Shown here in pieces: positions 1 through 7,428 of a stretch of DNA of 13,171 nt. How positions within the stretch are numbered: position 1 is the first letter of the stretch; each line of letters begins with the position of its first letter. The notes beneath the pieces are model-generated. The model saw nothing but the letters and a program-made list of their open reading frames with translations. It ran no database searches and was not told where the DNA came from. This DNA comes from Pseudomonadota bacterium (GTDB taxonomy: Bacteria > Pseudomonadota > Gammaproteobacteria > Burkholderiales > SCOH01). The stretch is taken from assembly GCA_030917985.1 (NCBI GenBank), contig JAUPTR010000099.1, positions 1 through 13,171 on the forward strand, in the 5' to 3' direction. Both the position numbers and the translations under genes were made by a program.

Positions 1-2035
1 GGCCCAGCTTTTCTGCCATGGGAATAAACAGCGCGGGGCTAATCCAGCCTTCCTGCTCGTCATGCCAGCGCGCGAGCGCTTCAAGTGCAACAACCTTGCC
101 GGAATGCGGCTGCACGATAGGTTGGTAGAAAACCTCAATGGCACCTTTTTCGATGGCAGTATTCAGGCGCGATTGCAGCGCCAGCTTGCTTCTGTCGGCA
201 TCGCGCAGGTGGCCTATGTCGCTGTAAAACTGCACGTTGTTGCGGCCAGCTGTCTTTGCGTAGTACATGGTGCTGTCTGCCGCTGACATCAGCGCCTCTT
301 CGTCCTCCGCATCATCCGGATAAACCGCAATGCCGATGCTGATGGTGGAACGCGTTTCCAGTCCGTCAATCATGACGCCTTCACGTGCAATTTCGCGCAG
401 TCGCTCTGCAATGGTACGTAAAGGAGTGAGATTGACCAGATCCGGGATTAGTACAACGAATTCATCGCCCCCCCATCGCGCCAGGGTGTCGATGTCCCGC
501 AATACCGAACGCAACTGTTTTGACAGGTTGATAAGCACCTGATCGCCTGCGGTATGGCCAAAGGTATCGTTGATTTGCTTGAAATGGTCGAGATCGATAA
601 ATCCAAGCGCAACCTTCAGATTGTTGCGCTTGGCTCGTACCAGCGATTGGTGCAGGTGATCATCCAGCAGCATGCGGTTGGGCAGGTGCGTCAGCGAGTC
701 ATAAAGTGCCAGCTGGGTGATGTGCTTTTCATGCAGATAGGCGGCAGTAATGTCACGCAAGATGCCACGCAGGGAAACGATTGATCCTCCTGGCGCGTGG
801 TGCGCAATCAGCTTGGCTTCGATCCACAGATTTTCGTTGGCTGGCTGCGGCATGCGAAAGCGCACCGAGCTGCTACTAATCTCACCACGAGCCAGTTTAT
901 CGATTGCGGCCTGCAGTTTGTCGCGATCCTCGATTGCAATCCAGTGGCTGAGCAGGCGCCTGTAATCATGCTCGATATCGTTAACATCAATGCCACGCAA
1001 TTTTGCCCAGGCACGGGTTGTGCTAAGCAAAACACCCTGCGGCGTGAGGTCAACCACCGCCTCTTCCAGCATGTTGAGTGTTTCCAGCATGGTTTTCTGG
1101 CGCGCTTCTTCCTGCATCAAATCGGTGACGTCGCGCAGCTGCGCAACAATACATCGATGGTCGCCGCTTTCATCGGGCACCGCCTGCAGGCGTGCAATAA
1201 AGAAATAGTGATTGCTGCCCAGTTGCAACGAGAGCTTGACCGTTTCGCTACTGCCCTGAGCGAGAAGCGAATCAGAGAGGCGAATAAAGGTTTTTGCAAT
1301 ATCTGCGGGTAATGCCCTTTTGATATGTTTGCCGCGCAGTTCGATGGCAGGCATGGCGGGGTGGCTGCCCCATACATTGAGGATGATGCCCTGCTCGTCG
1401 AATTCGAACACCATGTCTTCAGCCGTACCGATCAGAGACTCAAGCCGCTGATGGTTTGCTCTGGAGGTCTTCAGGCTACGCTGTTGGGTCAGGACAAATG
1501 CAACATCAGTCGTCAATGCGCTAAGCACCTTGAGTTCGATGGGATGCCATTGATGCCGGGGACGGGGGCTGAGCAGCGCAAGAAAGCCCTCAAGCTCACC
1601 TCCCGCAAGCATCGGTATGCACAAGACACTGACAGGTTGGCTGGGCGCAAAAAGGTGTTTTTCTTCTGCGGGCAGTTCATTGCTGTTGCGCAGGAACACC
1701 ATGCCGGCACTGAGGGTGTCAGCAAGCTCGGCATAACGCTCGTAGCGGAGCAAGGAAGAGGCTGCAAACGCCACTTTCCCGGCTGCGCGGGCCCAGCACG
1801 CAAGTGGACGGGCTATTTGTACCTGATGTTTGTCGTCACCATCAAGAAACAGAATACAGATGTTGGCACCCGTAACTTCACCTATGATGCGAACAATCTC
1901 AGCGTAGGCATTTTCATCGGCGCTGTCGAGCAATTGCGAAGTGACGCCCTCAAGCGCTTCGAGATAGCGCTTGTAGATATCCAGTTCTTCTGCCCTGCTG
2001 TCTAGCAGGGTGTGGGCTGTCGACTGCTGGTTCAT
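1..2035 (-). CDS. GAF-PAS-PAS-GGDEF-EAL cyclic-di-GMP turnover protein, 3' end cut by window edge
   Basis: I translated 678 codons from an ATG at 2033-2035 without a stop; the frame runs off the left edge. The N-terminal part (about residues 25-185) reads as a GAF-like sensor. Two PAS-like segments follow (about 195-305 and 315-432); both end in the PAC-like pattern LRDVT or LRDIT. A complete GGDEF domain (about 440-605) has the DSLTHLPNR entry motif, the FIDLDHFKQIND stretch and an intact GGDEF at 522-526. An RxxD inhibitory site lies at 513-516, exactly five residues upstream. An EAL domain begins near 618 and its EAL motif is intact at 652-654, but most of the domain is off the window. No signal peptide or membrane segment is visible, so a cytoplasmic enzyme is expected. 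It probably makes and/or degrades c-di-GMP in response to a ligand. Phosphodiesterase activity cannot be judged without the remaining EAL residues. It lies 77 bp downstream of topA on the same strand, with a weak SD. Confidence 0.93.
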   Translation of the reverse strand, partial: MNQQSTAHTLLDSRAEELDIYKRYLEALEGVTSQLLDSADENAYAEIVRIIGEVTGANICILFLDGDDKHQVQIARPLACWARAAGKVAFAASSLLRYERYAELADTLSAGMVFLRNSNELPAEEKHLFAPSQPVSVLCIPMLAGGELEGFLALLSPRPRHQWHPIELKVLSALTTDVAFVLTQQRSLKTSRANHQRLESLIGTAEDMVFEFDEQGIILNVWGSHPAMPAIELRGKHIKRALPADIAKTFIRLSDSLLAQGSSETVKLSLQLGSNHYFFIARLQAVPDESGDHRCIVAQLRDVTDLMQEEARQKTMLETLNMLEEAVVDLTPQGVLLSTTRAWAKLRGIDVNDIEHDYRRLLSHWIAIEDRDKLQAAIDKLARGEISSSSVRFRMPQPANENLWIEAKLIAHHAPGGSIVSLRGILRDITAAYLHEKHITQLALYDSLTHLPNRMLLDDHLHQSLVRAKRNNLKVALGFIDLDHFKQINDTFGHTAGDQVLINLSKQLRSVLRDIDTLARWGGDEFVVLIPDLVNLTPLRTIAERLREIAREGVMIDGLETRSTISIGIAVYPDDAEDEEALMSAADSTMYYAKTAGRNNVQFYSDIGHLRDADRSKLALQSRLNTAIEKGAIEVFYQPIVQPHSGKVVALEALARWHDEQEGWISPALFIPMAEKLG

Positions 2036-2066
2036 ACCTGCTATCGGTTGGTCGCGAGGTTTCTGA

Positions 2067-2095
2067 ATTATCGGCAGTGAATGCCCGCCCCGCAA
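2067..2095 (-). promoter_or_regulatory. possible weak sigma70 promoter for the GGDEF/EAL gene
   Basis: In the 77-bp gap after topA, the minus strand reads GATAAT (2067-2072, five of six bases matching TATAAT). It sits 17 bp from TTGCGG (2090-2095), which matches only the TTG of the -35 consensus. Spacing to the ATG at 2035 would be reasonable. It is a weak match and could be chance; read-through from topA is the alternative. Confidence 0.2.
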
Positions 2096-2112
2096 GCAAG
2101 GAAACGACGTGC

Positions 2113-4404
2113 TTATCCTTGCTCCGGTGCGGAAACCTGCTCGGTATGGCCACACTCCTTCTGTGGGCAGACCTTCTCTGTACCTCTACGTTTGGTGGTT
2201 TTCAAGGTCATGATGGGCCAGCCACATTTTGGGCAGGCTTCCTTGATCGGTGGATTCCAGGTTGCATATTTGCAGTCCGGATAAGTATTGCAGGAGTAGA
2301 ACATCTTGCCGTAGCGACTCTTGCGCTCGATCAGACTGCCTTTATTGCATTCCGGGCAGGTCACGCCAGTGTCCTTGGGTTTTTCCAGGGGCTCGATATG
2401 CTTGCACTTCGGGTACGCCGAGCAACCGATGAACTTGCCATACGGGCCTTGCTTGATGACCAGCGGGCTCTGGCATTTTGGGCATTCGCGGCCCTCGATG
2501 ACGGTGGGCGCTTCTTCTACCGTTGCTTGGTCGTCGTTCAGATTGCGCGTGTAGTCACATTCCGGATATCCAGTACAGCCGATGAATTTGCCGCGTTTAC
2601 CCAAGCGGATTGCCAGCGGTTTGCTGCATTTGGGGCAGGCCTCATCCAGCGCTTCCTGGGTAATTTCCTGGCGTGGAATGGACTGCTTTTCTTCCACCTG
2701 CTGGTGAAAACCATGCCAGAACTCATCCAGCACGGGCACCCATTCACGTTCACCGTTGGCGATCTCGTCCAGCTTGTCTTCCAGCTTGGCGGTGAAGTTG
2801 TAGTCGACGTAGGTGGAAAAATGTTCAGTAAGAAATTTGTTCACGACGTCGCCAACATCGGTTGGCGCAAAACGCTTCTTGTCGAGAATGACGTATTCGC
2901 GGTCTTTCAGCGTCGAGATGATGCTTGCGTAAGTGGAAGGACGACCAATGCCATACTCTTCCAGTGCCTTGACCAGACTTGCCTCCGAATAGCGCGGTGG
3001 CGGCTGGGTAAAGTGTTGCTCGCCAAAAAGCTTGTCCACCGGAACCTGTTCGCCTTGTTCCAGTGCTGGCAAACGTGCCTCTCCCTCGTCCTCAACATCG
3101 TCGGCATCTTCCTGGTATACGGCAATAAAACCAGGAAAAGTCAGTATCTGCCCGCTGGCGCGGAACAACGTCGATTCATCTCCGCCAACGGCCAGGTCCA
3201 GGCTGGTAGTGTCAAATTTTGCCGGTGCCATTTGGCAGGACAGGGTACGTTTCCAGATCATTTCATACAGTTTGAACTGCTCTGGCGACAAATACGCTTT
3301 TACCGCATCCGGGGTACGGCTGATTGACGTCGGACGAATCGCTTCGTGTGCCTCCTGTGCGTTTTTCGATTTATTCTTGTAGGTGACGGGGGCGCTTGGC
3401 AGATAGTTGCCGTCGAAGTTGCTACTTATGTAGTCACGGATCTCTGCCACGGCCTCATTGGCCAATGCCACCGAGTCGGTACGCATATAGGTGATCAGAC
3501 CGACAACACCGCCGCCAACATCGATACCCTCATAAAGCTGCTGCGCCGTACGCATTGTACGATCCGTGGTCATCCCCAGCTTGCGCACCGCTTCCTGCTG
3601 CATGGTCGAAGTGGTAAACGGCGCCGTTGGGTTACGGGTTTTCTTGCGCTTGTCTACCTTGACTACTGTTGCGCTATTGCCTGCGGCGCTGATGGCGTCA
3701 AGTATGGACTGCTGCCTGGCTGCATCTGGAATGCTGAACTGCTCCAGTTTTTCACCCTGAAACTGGAATAGCTTGGCACCGAATTTCTGGCGGCCTTTAT
3801 GGCTGTCGAAATGGACGGTCCAGTATTCTTCCTGTGTGAAGGCCCGGATTTCCGCCTCGCGCTCACAAATCAGCCGCAACGCCGGGCTTTGTACCCGGCC
3901 GGCAGAAAGGCCACGGCGTATTTTTTTCCAGAGCAATGGCGACAGGTTGAAGCCCACCAGATAATCCAGTGCTCGTCGTGCCTGCTGCGCATTTACCAGA
4001 TCCATGGAGACTTCACGCGGATTGGCAACGGCATCTTTAACCGCTGTCTGCGTGATCTCATGGAACACCACGCGCTGAACATTTTTTTCACCAATCAGCT
4101 TTTTGTTGCGCAGGATTTCCAGAATATGCCAGGCAATGGCTTCCCCTTCGCGGTCCGGGTCAGTTGCCAGATAGACGTTGTCGGCACTTTCTACCGCGCT
4201 GGAAATGGCGTCTACGTGTTTGCTGTTACGGCTGATCAGCTCATATTTCATCGCAAACTGTTTTTCCGGATTGACGGCTCCCTGCTTGGGAACCAGATCG
4301 CGGACGTGGCCGTAGGAGGCAAGGATTTCAAAATCCTTGCCCAGATATTTTTTCAGGGTTTTCGCTTTGGATGGCGATTCGACAATCAGGAGATTGGCTG
4401 GCAT
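2113..4404 (-). CDS. topA: DNA topoisomerase I (type IA), omega protein
   Basis: This 763-residue protein relaxes negative supercoils by nicking and passing single strands through a 5'-phosphotyrosine link. The Toprim domain is at the N-terminus, with Glu9 in IVESPSKAK and Asp82, Asp84 and Glu87 in TDPDREGEA for Mg2+. The catalytic Tyr is Tyr306 in LITYMRTDS. The PTAPFTTSTMQQEA motif is at 259-272. Four C-terminal four-cysteine zinc-binding modules follow: C590/C593/C610/C616, C641/C644/C661/C667, C683/C686/C705/C711 and C724/C727/C746/C751. Length and layout fit bacterial TopA with a multi-zinc-finger tail. The start is firm: the N-terminus matches the family and an in-frame TGA lies two codons upstream of the ATG. 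No clear Shine-Dalgarno precedes it; a terminator-like hairpin does. smg lies upstream, as in many betaproteobacteria. Confidence 0.99.
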   Translation of the reverse strand: MPANLLIVESPSKAKTLKKYLGKDFEILASYGHVRDLVPKQGAVNPEKQFAMKYELISRNSKHVDAISSAVESADNVYLATDPDREGEAIAWHILEILRNKKLIGEKNVQRVVFHEITQTAVKDAVANPREVSMDLVNAQQARRALDYLVGFNLSPLLWKKIRRGLSAGRVQSPALRLICEREAEIRAFTQEEYWTVHFDSHKGRQKFGAKLFQFQGEKLEQFSIPDAARQQSILDAISAAGNSATVVKVDKRKKTRNPTAPFTTSTMQQEAVRKLGMTTDRTMRTAQQLYEGIDVGGGVVGLITYMRTDSVALANEAVAEIRDYISSNFDGNYLPSAPVTYKNKSKNAQEAHEAIRPTSISRTPDAVKAYLSPEQFKLYEMIWKRTLSCQMAPAKFDTTSLDLAVGGDESTLFRASGQILTFPGFIAVYQEDADDVEDEGEARLPALEQGEQVPVDKLFGEQHFTQPPPRYSEASLVKALEEYGIGRPSTYASIISTLKDREYVILDKKRFAPTDVGDVVNKFLTEHFSTYVDYNFTAKLEDKLDEIANGEREWVPVLDEFWHGFHQQVEEKQSIPRQEITQEALDEACPKCSKPLAIRLGKRGKFIGCTGYPECDYTRNLNDDQATVEEAPTVIEGRECPKCQSPLVIKQGPYGKFIGCSAYPKCKHIEPLEKPKDTGVTCPECNKGSLIERKSRYGKMFYSCNTYPDCKYATWNPPIKEACPKCGWPIMTLKTTKRRGTEKVCPQKECGHTEQVSAPEQG

Positions 4405-4413
4405 GGTTCACAC

Positions 4414-4435
4414 AAAAAATGCGCCAAATGCGCAT
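4414..4435 (-). terminator. intrinsic-terminator-like hairpin in the topA leader, after smg
   Basis: On the minus strand, ATGCGC (4430-4435) pairs perfectly with GCGCAT (4419-4424) around a 5-nt loop. Five further T residues follow (4414-4418). This is the classical form of a Rho-independent terminator, though the stem is only 6 bp. It can end smg transcription, yet it finishes just 9 nt before the topA ATG. Any topA transcript starting upstream must pass through it, so it could also attenuate or structure the topA leader. Confidence 0.5.
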
Positions 4436-4454
4436 CAAAATGGTTGCTTTTGAA

Positions 4455-4498
4455 AGGGCCGAAGCCCCGGAATTCCGACGGCGCAATCGAGTGCGCCG
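4455..4498. repeat. cluster of inverted repeats between smg and topA
   Basis: Three elements lie in 44 bp. First, CGGCGCA (4479-4485) pairs with TGCGCCG (4492-4498), a 7-bp stem with a 6-nt loop. Second, CGGAATTCCG (4468-4477) is a perfect 10-bp palindrome that could be an operator or chance. Third, on the minus strand GGGC, TTCG loop and GCCC (4456-4467) form a stable UUCG-tetraloop hairpin followed by TTTC. The last may be a second weak terminator for smg. The pairings are visible; function is inferred. Confidence 0.4.
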
Positions 4499-4504
4499 AA
4501 CGGT

Positions 4505-4954
4505 TTAATGCATATGATACGGCTTCTGACTCAGCAATTCGCCAATCAGCAGGGTGTCCAGGGTGACTTTCTGGTACCACAGGACAATCAGCGTCGTCAG
4601 CTTGGTTGTTTCCACTCCGATATCCTGGCTGTCCAGCGCTGTTAGCCGATCCAGAATCAATTCACGTTGCGCCGGCGTAATTGTCGCCGCATGTTCGAGA
4701 AAACTGAGAAAATGCAGACTTTCCTCGCTCAGTCGCTCGGTTTCTTCCGCGGTGTAGACCCGGATACCGTTGCCGCCAGTAAATCCTTGGTAGCGCTCAC
4801 CGATTTCATCAAGATCTGCCAGCCAGTCGAGTGCTTCATGCACCTCAACATTATCAAAGCCGGCAGCCAGCAGTTTACGCGACAGCGTACTCAGATCCGG
4901 CCGGTAACCTGCACCGTAATAGTTTTCAAACAGAAATACCAATACATCAAACAT
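4505..4954 (-). CDS. smg: Smg family protein (DUF494)
   Basis: This 149-residue protein starts MFDVLVFLFENYYG and ends in the family's conserved stretch DIGVETTKLTTLIVLWYQK. Smg is a small, probably cytoplasmic protein found next to dprA and topA in beta- and gammaproteobacteria; its biochemical role is not established. I see no signal peptide or membrane helix. The frame is open 25 codons further upstream to 5029, but family members begin at MFDVL, so I chose the ATG at 4952-4954. The SD before it (GAGCAG) is weak. The gene lies 103 bp after dprA and 100 bp before topA, all on the same strand. Confidence 0.93.
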   Translation of the reverse strand: MFDVLVFLFENYYGAGYRPDLSTLSRKLLAAGFDNVEVHEALDWLADLDEIGERYQGFTGGNGIRVYTAEETERLSEESLHFLSFLEHAATITPAQRELILDRLTALDSQDIGVETTKLTTLIVLWYQKVTLDTLLIGELLSQKPYHMH

Positions 4955-4970
4955 AATCTGCTCGCATCGG

Positions 4971-4990
4971 TTGGCGTGAATTTGCGCCAA
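4971..4990. repeat. inverted repeat upstream of smg
   Basis: TTGGCG (4971-4976) and CGCCAA (4985-4990) form a 6-bp perfect inverted repeat with an 8-bp spacer in the dprA-smg gap, 17 nt before the smg ATG. It could be a leader hairpin or an operator half-site pair. No T-run follows in either direction, so it is not a standard terminator. The rest of the 103-bp gap shows no convincing promoter or RNA. Confidence 0.3.
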
Positions 4991-5057
4991 GAACGGCACA
5001 CATCTGGTGATAAACAGACTCTGCGTCAAAGCCCTGAAGTTATCGCGAGCTGATTTT

Positions 5058-6158
5058 TCAAGCCAATCGCTGATAGCGCCCTCCAGGCAGACAGGACACC
5101 AGTCCTTCCAGCTCCAGTCTTAACAGGATGGCGCATACCTTATCCGCAGTCAAGCCGGCCCTGTCGCAGATAATGTCGACCGGGCAGGGGTCAAATCCCA
5201 TTTTCTCCAGAATTTTTCCATAATCACTGTCAGTCGCAATGCTCGCATTCGTGTCGGCTTTTTTAGCTGTGTTGCAGACAGGCACACCGATTTCCTCCAG
5301 AACATCTTGTGCTGACTCTACCAGCTTGGCCCCTTGTTTGAGTAACTGGTGACACCCTTTTGATTGCGGTGAATGGATTGAACCAGGGATTGCCATCACC
5401 TCGCGCCCTTGTTCTGCAGCGAGGCGGGCAGTGACCAGTGAGCCGCTGTTCAGTGTTGCCTCAATCACCAGGCAGCCGGCACTGAGCCCGCTAATGATGC
5501 GATTACGGCGCGGGAAATTGCCGGCAAGCGGCTGAATACCCAAGGCAAACTCGGAAATGATCAGCCCGTCTTGTGCCAGTTGGTGCGCTAAATCCCGATT
5601 ACGTGCCGGATAAACTCGATCCAGGCCGGTACCAACCACGGCGATGCTGCTGGATCGACCAGCCAAGCCTCCTTCGTGAGCAGCGCGATCAATGCCGCTG
5701 GCCATGCCGCTGACAATGCAAAAGCCAGCATCACTCAGGTGACGTGCAAACAGACGGGCATTCTGGTTGCCCTGCTCTGTCGCATTGCGACTGCCGACTA
5801 TTGCAATCGCCTTGCTTTGCAGTAGTTCACGACGGCCCTTCAGATAGAGGAGGGGAGGTGGATCCGGTAGTTGCAGCAATTGCTGCGGGTAGTCACTGTC
5901 TGCCAGCGTCAGCAAGTGATTGCCCGGTTGCTGCAGCCATTCACATGTTTGCTGCAGGAGAGCCGGGTCTTGCGATTGCTTGATCTGTTGCGCCAACTGC
6001 GGTTTGACGGCGCGGCTCAACGTAGCCGCGCTGCTTTGCAGTATGACCTCCGGCGGGCCAATATCCTGCAGCAGACGGATGTAATTGCTGGGCCCAACCC
6101 CCTGAACAAAGCTCAACGCAAGCCAAGCCTGCAGCTCCGGGTCAGGGCTGCTGATCAA
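5058..6158 (-). CDS. dprA: DNA-processing protein DprA (Smf)
   Basis: This 366-residue protein is the single-stranded-DNA-binding RecA loader of natural transformation. It protects incoming ssDNA in the cytoplasm and hands it to RecA. An N-terminal SAM/HhH-like segment with SFVQGVGP covers about residues 1-75. The Rossmann-like DprA domain (about 85-295) carries IVGSRNAT (120-127), SGMASGID (150-157), FPRRNRIISGLS (215-226) and GSLVTARLAAEQGREV, then SPQSKGCHQLLKQGAKL. A C-terminal winged-helix-like domain lies at about 310-366. The start is TTG at 6156-6158, overlapping the TGA of the upstream LysM gene in TTGA. A good SD, GAGGTG, sits 8 nt before it. This predicts translational coupling. 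No key motif is missing, so the gene looks intact; whether the organism is competent cannot be told from this window. Confidence 0.98.
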   Translation of the reverse strand: MISSPDPELQAWLALSFVQGVGPSNYIRLLQDIGPPEVILQSSAATLSRAVKPQLAQQIKQSQDPALLQQTCEWLQQPGNHLLTLADSDYPQQLLQLPDPPPLLYLKGRRELLQSKAIAIVGSRNATEQGNQNARLFARHLSDAGFCIVSGMASGIDRAAHEGGLAGRSSSIAVVGTGLDRVYPARNRDLAHQLAQDGLIISEFALGIQPLAGNFPRRNRIISGLSAGCLVIEATLNSGSLVTARLAAEQGREVMAIPGSIHSPQSKGCHQLLKQGAKLVESAQDVLEEIGVPVCNTAKKADTNASIATDSDYGKILEKMGFDPCPVDIICDRAGLTADKVCAILLRLELEGLVSCLPGGRYQRLA

Positions 6159-7204
6159 GGTTTATGCACCTCATCCAGGACATTGACCGGGTGGCGTACA
6201 TTCATGATGAGGGCGTATGACACACGATCAAACACTCGGAAGACAAAAGCGTATCCGTTGACCTCAGCGGGTGTGTACAATGTTTCTTCCTTTGAGCTTT
6301 CCCTCTTGATTGGGCGGCCTTGCTTGTAGAGGGCAAGCACATGCCCCGGTTCCACCCCGTCACGTGCGCCGCGATTAATGACCGGTATGCCATACTGACC
6401 AATTTCAGCCACACCGCCATAAGCAGAAATCACTTTGCCACCCACATCCTTGGCAGGAGCATGAGGGACATAGCTGAACACCTCGTTGCGGTGTGCAGGC
6501 ACCAGCCTATCCCCGATGGTAATTTCCTGTTTCACCTTGAGAATTTGCAGGGTTGATACCTTATTCAGCTGGCTGACAAGCTTGGCATCACCAAGGTATT
6601 CTGCTTCGTAGCCAAGTAACTCCTTGGTATCGGGATCTTTCAAGGCTTTTCCCGGGCGATAGATTTGCCAGATCAGATTTGGATCATTGTCGGCAATTCC
6701 GACTGCGTAAGCGTTTTCGCCAACAGTCAGGATTACCCTGTCGTCCGGCCCTTGTGCAACACGGGGCGCATTTTTCAGCTGGTCCGGCCCTACCACCAAG
6801 GGTTGTGACAAATACGGCTCGATCACCGAAGGCGGAATACTGGGAATGGCAAAGCCGGTGCTGGCTTCCGAGCGAATGCGCGGTGACAGCCTGACCTCAC
6901 CGTTGCCACCGCTTGAATGTTGCTTCATCAGGCGTAGCCGTGGTGAGCCATCCGAATAATCAAGCACGATGACATCGCCCGGATAGATCCAGTGCGGGTC
7001 CTTGATTTCATCCCTGTTCAGGCGCCAGATCTCTGGCCAGCGCCAGGGTTGTTTCAGAAAGCGGCCGGAGATATCCCATAGCGTGTCGCCCTTGACCACC
7101 ACATAACGGTCGGGCACGTTGTCGGCCAGTTTGAGTTCATCTGCGCGGGCAGGGGCGCTGGTCAGGCCGGCAAGCAGGAGTAACGATATAATGGTTCTAC
7201 GCAT
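6155..7204 (-). CDS. secreted LysM-domain protein of unknown function, partner of dprA
   Basis: This 349-residue protein has an N-terminal signal peptide (basic MRRT, hydrophobic core, SAPARA followed by DE; likely cleavage after Ala21). A single LysM peptidoglycan-binding motif spans about residues 33-82 (VVVKGDTLWDISGRFL ... WIYPGDVIVL). The remaining 260 or so residues contain a G-rich, beta-looking region with no catalytic motif I recognise. It is likely periplasmic and bound to the cell wall. Such LysM proteins often lie just upstream of dprA in betaproteobacteria, divergent from def-fmt, but their role is not established. The ATG at 7202-7204 is preceded by GAGG with a long 11-nt spacing. 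Its TGA overlaps the dprA TTG start, so the two genes are translated together. Confidence 0.92.
   Translation of the reverse strand: MRRTIISLLLLAGLTSAPARADELKLADNVPDRYVVVKGDTLWDISGRFLKQPWRWPEIWRLNRDEIKDPHWIYPGDVIVLDYSDGSPRLRLMKQHSSGGNGEVRLSPRIRSEASTGFAIPSIPPSVIEPYLSQPLVVGPDQLKNAPRVAQGPDDRVILTVGENAYAVGIADNDPNLIWQIYRPGKALKDPDTKELLGYEAEYLGDAKLVSQLNKVSTLQILKVKQEITIGDRLVPAHRNEVFSYVPHAPAKDVGGKVISAYGGVAEIGQYGIPVINRGARDGVEPGHVLALYKQGRPIKRESSKEETLYTPAEVNGYAFVFRVFDRVSYALIMNVRHPVNVLDEVHKP
6167..6172 (-). promoter_or_regulatory. ribosome binding site supporting the dprA TTG start
   Basis: GAGGTG on the minus strand lies 8 nt before the TTG at 6156-6158. No ATG or GTG in this frame is nearby, so this SD decides the start codon. 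Confidence 0.7.
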
Positions 7205-7230
7205 CGGAAATAAAGCCTCGTTTCTTATGG

Positions 7231-7246
7231 CTGGCCAACCGGCCAG
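7231..7246. repeat. hairpin in the LysM-dprA leader
   Basis: CTGGCC (7231-7236) and GGCCAG (7241-7246) form a perfect GC-rich 6-bp stem with a 4-nt loop. It starts 26 nt upstream of the LysM gene start and ends well short of the SD. No T-run follows, so it may stabilise or structure the leader rather than terminate. Confidence 0.35.
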
Positions 7247-7302
7247 GCCGTCGAGTGGCGACTGGTTGCGCGCCCTTCTGCTATCATCGGGGTACGCTGG
7301 TT

Positions 7303-7331
7303 ATATTAGTTATAGGCGAGTTTGTCGTCAG
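7303..7331 (-). promoter_or_regulatory. likely sigma70-type promoter for the LysM-dprA operon
   Basis: The minus strand reads CTGACG (7326-7331, four of six to TTGACA), a 17-bp spacer and TAATAT (7303-7308, four of six to TATAAT). It lies in the AT-rich core of the 224-bp divergent intergenic region and would give a leader of about 90 nt. Other A/T hexamers in the same core (TATATT at 7302-7307 on the plus strand) could serve def. I found no well-spaced plus-strand -35 box. Confidence 0.4.
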
Positions 7332-7428
7332 CGCCGCATTTTGGCGCAGGCGCGTGGACACAACAGCGTAACTCATTTAAGTATGTTCTTAGATTCTGCA
7401 ATCAATTGTTTCAAGTGGCAAGCTGACT
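7332..7428 (+). promoter_or_regulatory. def upstream region, promoter not resolved
   Basis: This is the def-proximal part of the divergent region. It includes an inverted repeat, GCGCC (7331-7335) with GGCGC (7343-7347), and a TGGACA box (7355-7360, five of six to the -35 consensus). No good -10 lies at 16-18 bp from that box; the best are three-of-six matches near 7377-7384. The SD before the def ATG is weak. No small gene or RNA is evident. Confidence 0.25.

Noticed and set aside
1325..2005. 226-codon open frame on the plus strand
   Set aside because: It is antisense to the GAF and first PAS part of the GGDEF/EAL gene, and has no family motif.
2077..3327. 416-codon open frame on the plus strand
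   Set aside because: It is antisense to topA. Its protein has no recognisable domain, and topA carries all expected motifs in the opposite strand.
4955..5029. Upstream extension of smg by 25 codons
   Set aside because: The extension has no family similarity, and Smg proteins start at MFDVLVFLFENYYG.
5000..5029. Possible promoter before smg (TTGACG on the minus strand, 5024-5029)
   Set aside because: The -35 box is good but hexamers at 16-18 bp spacing match the -10 consensus at only one or two positions.
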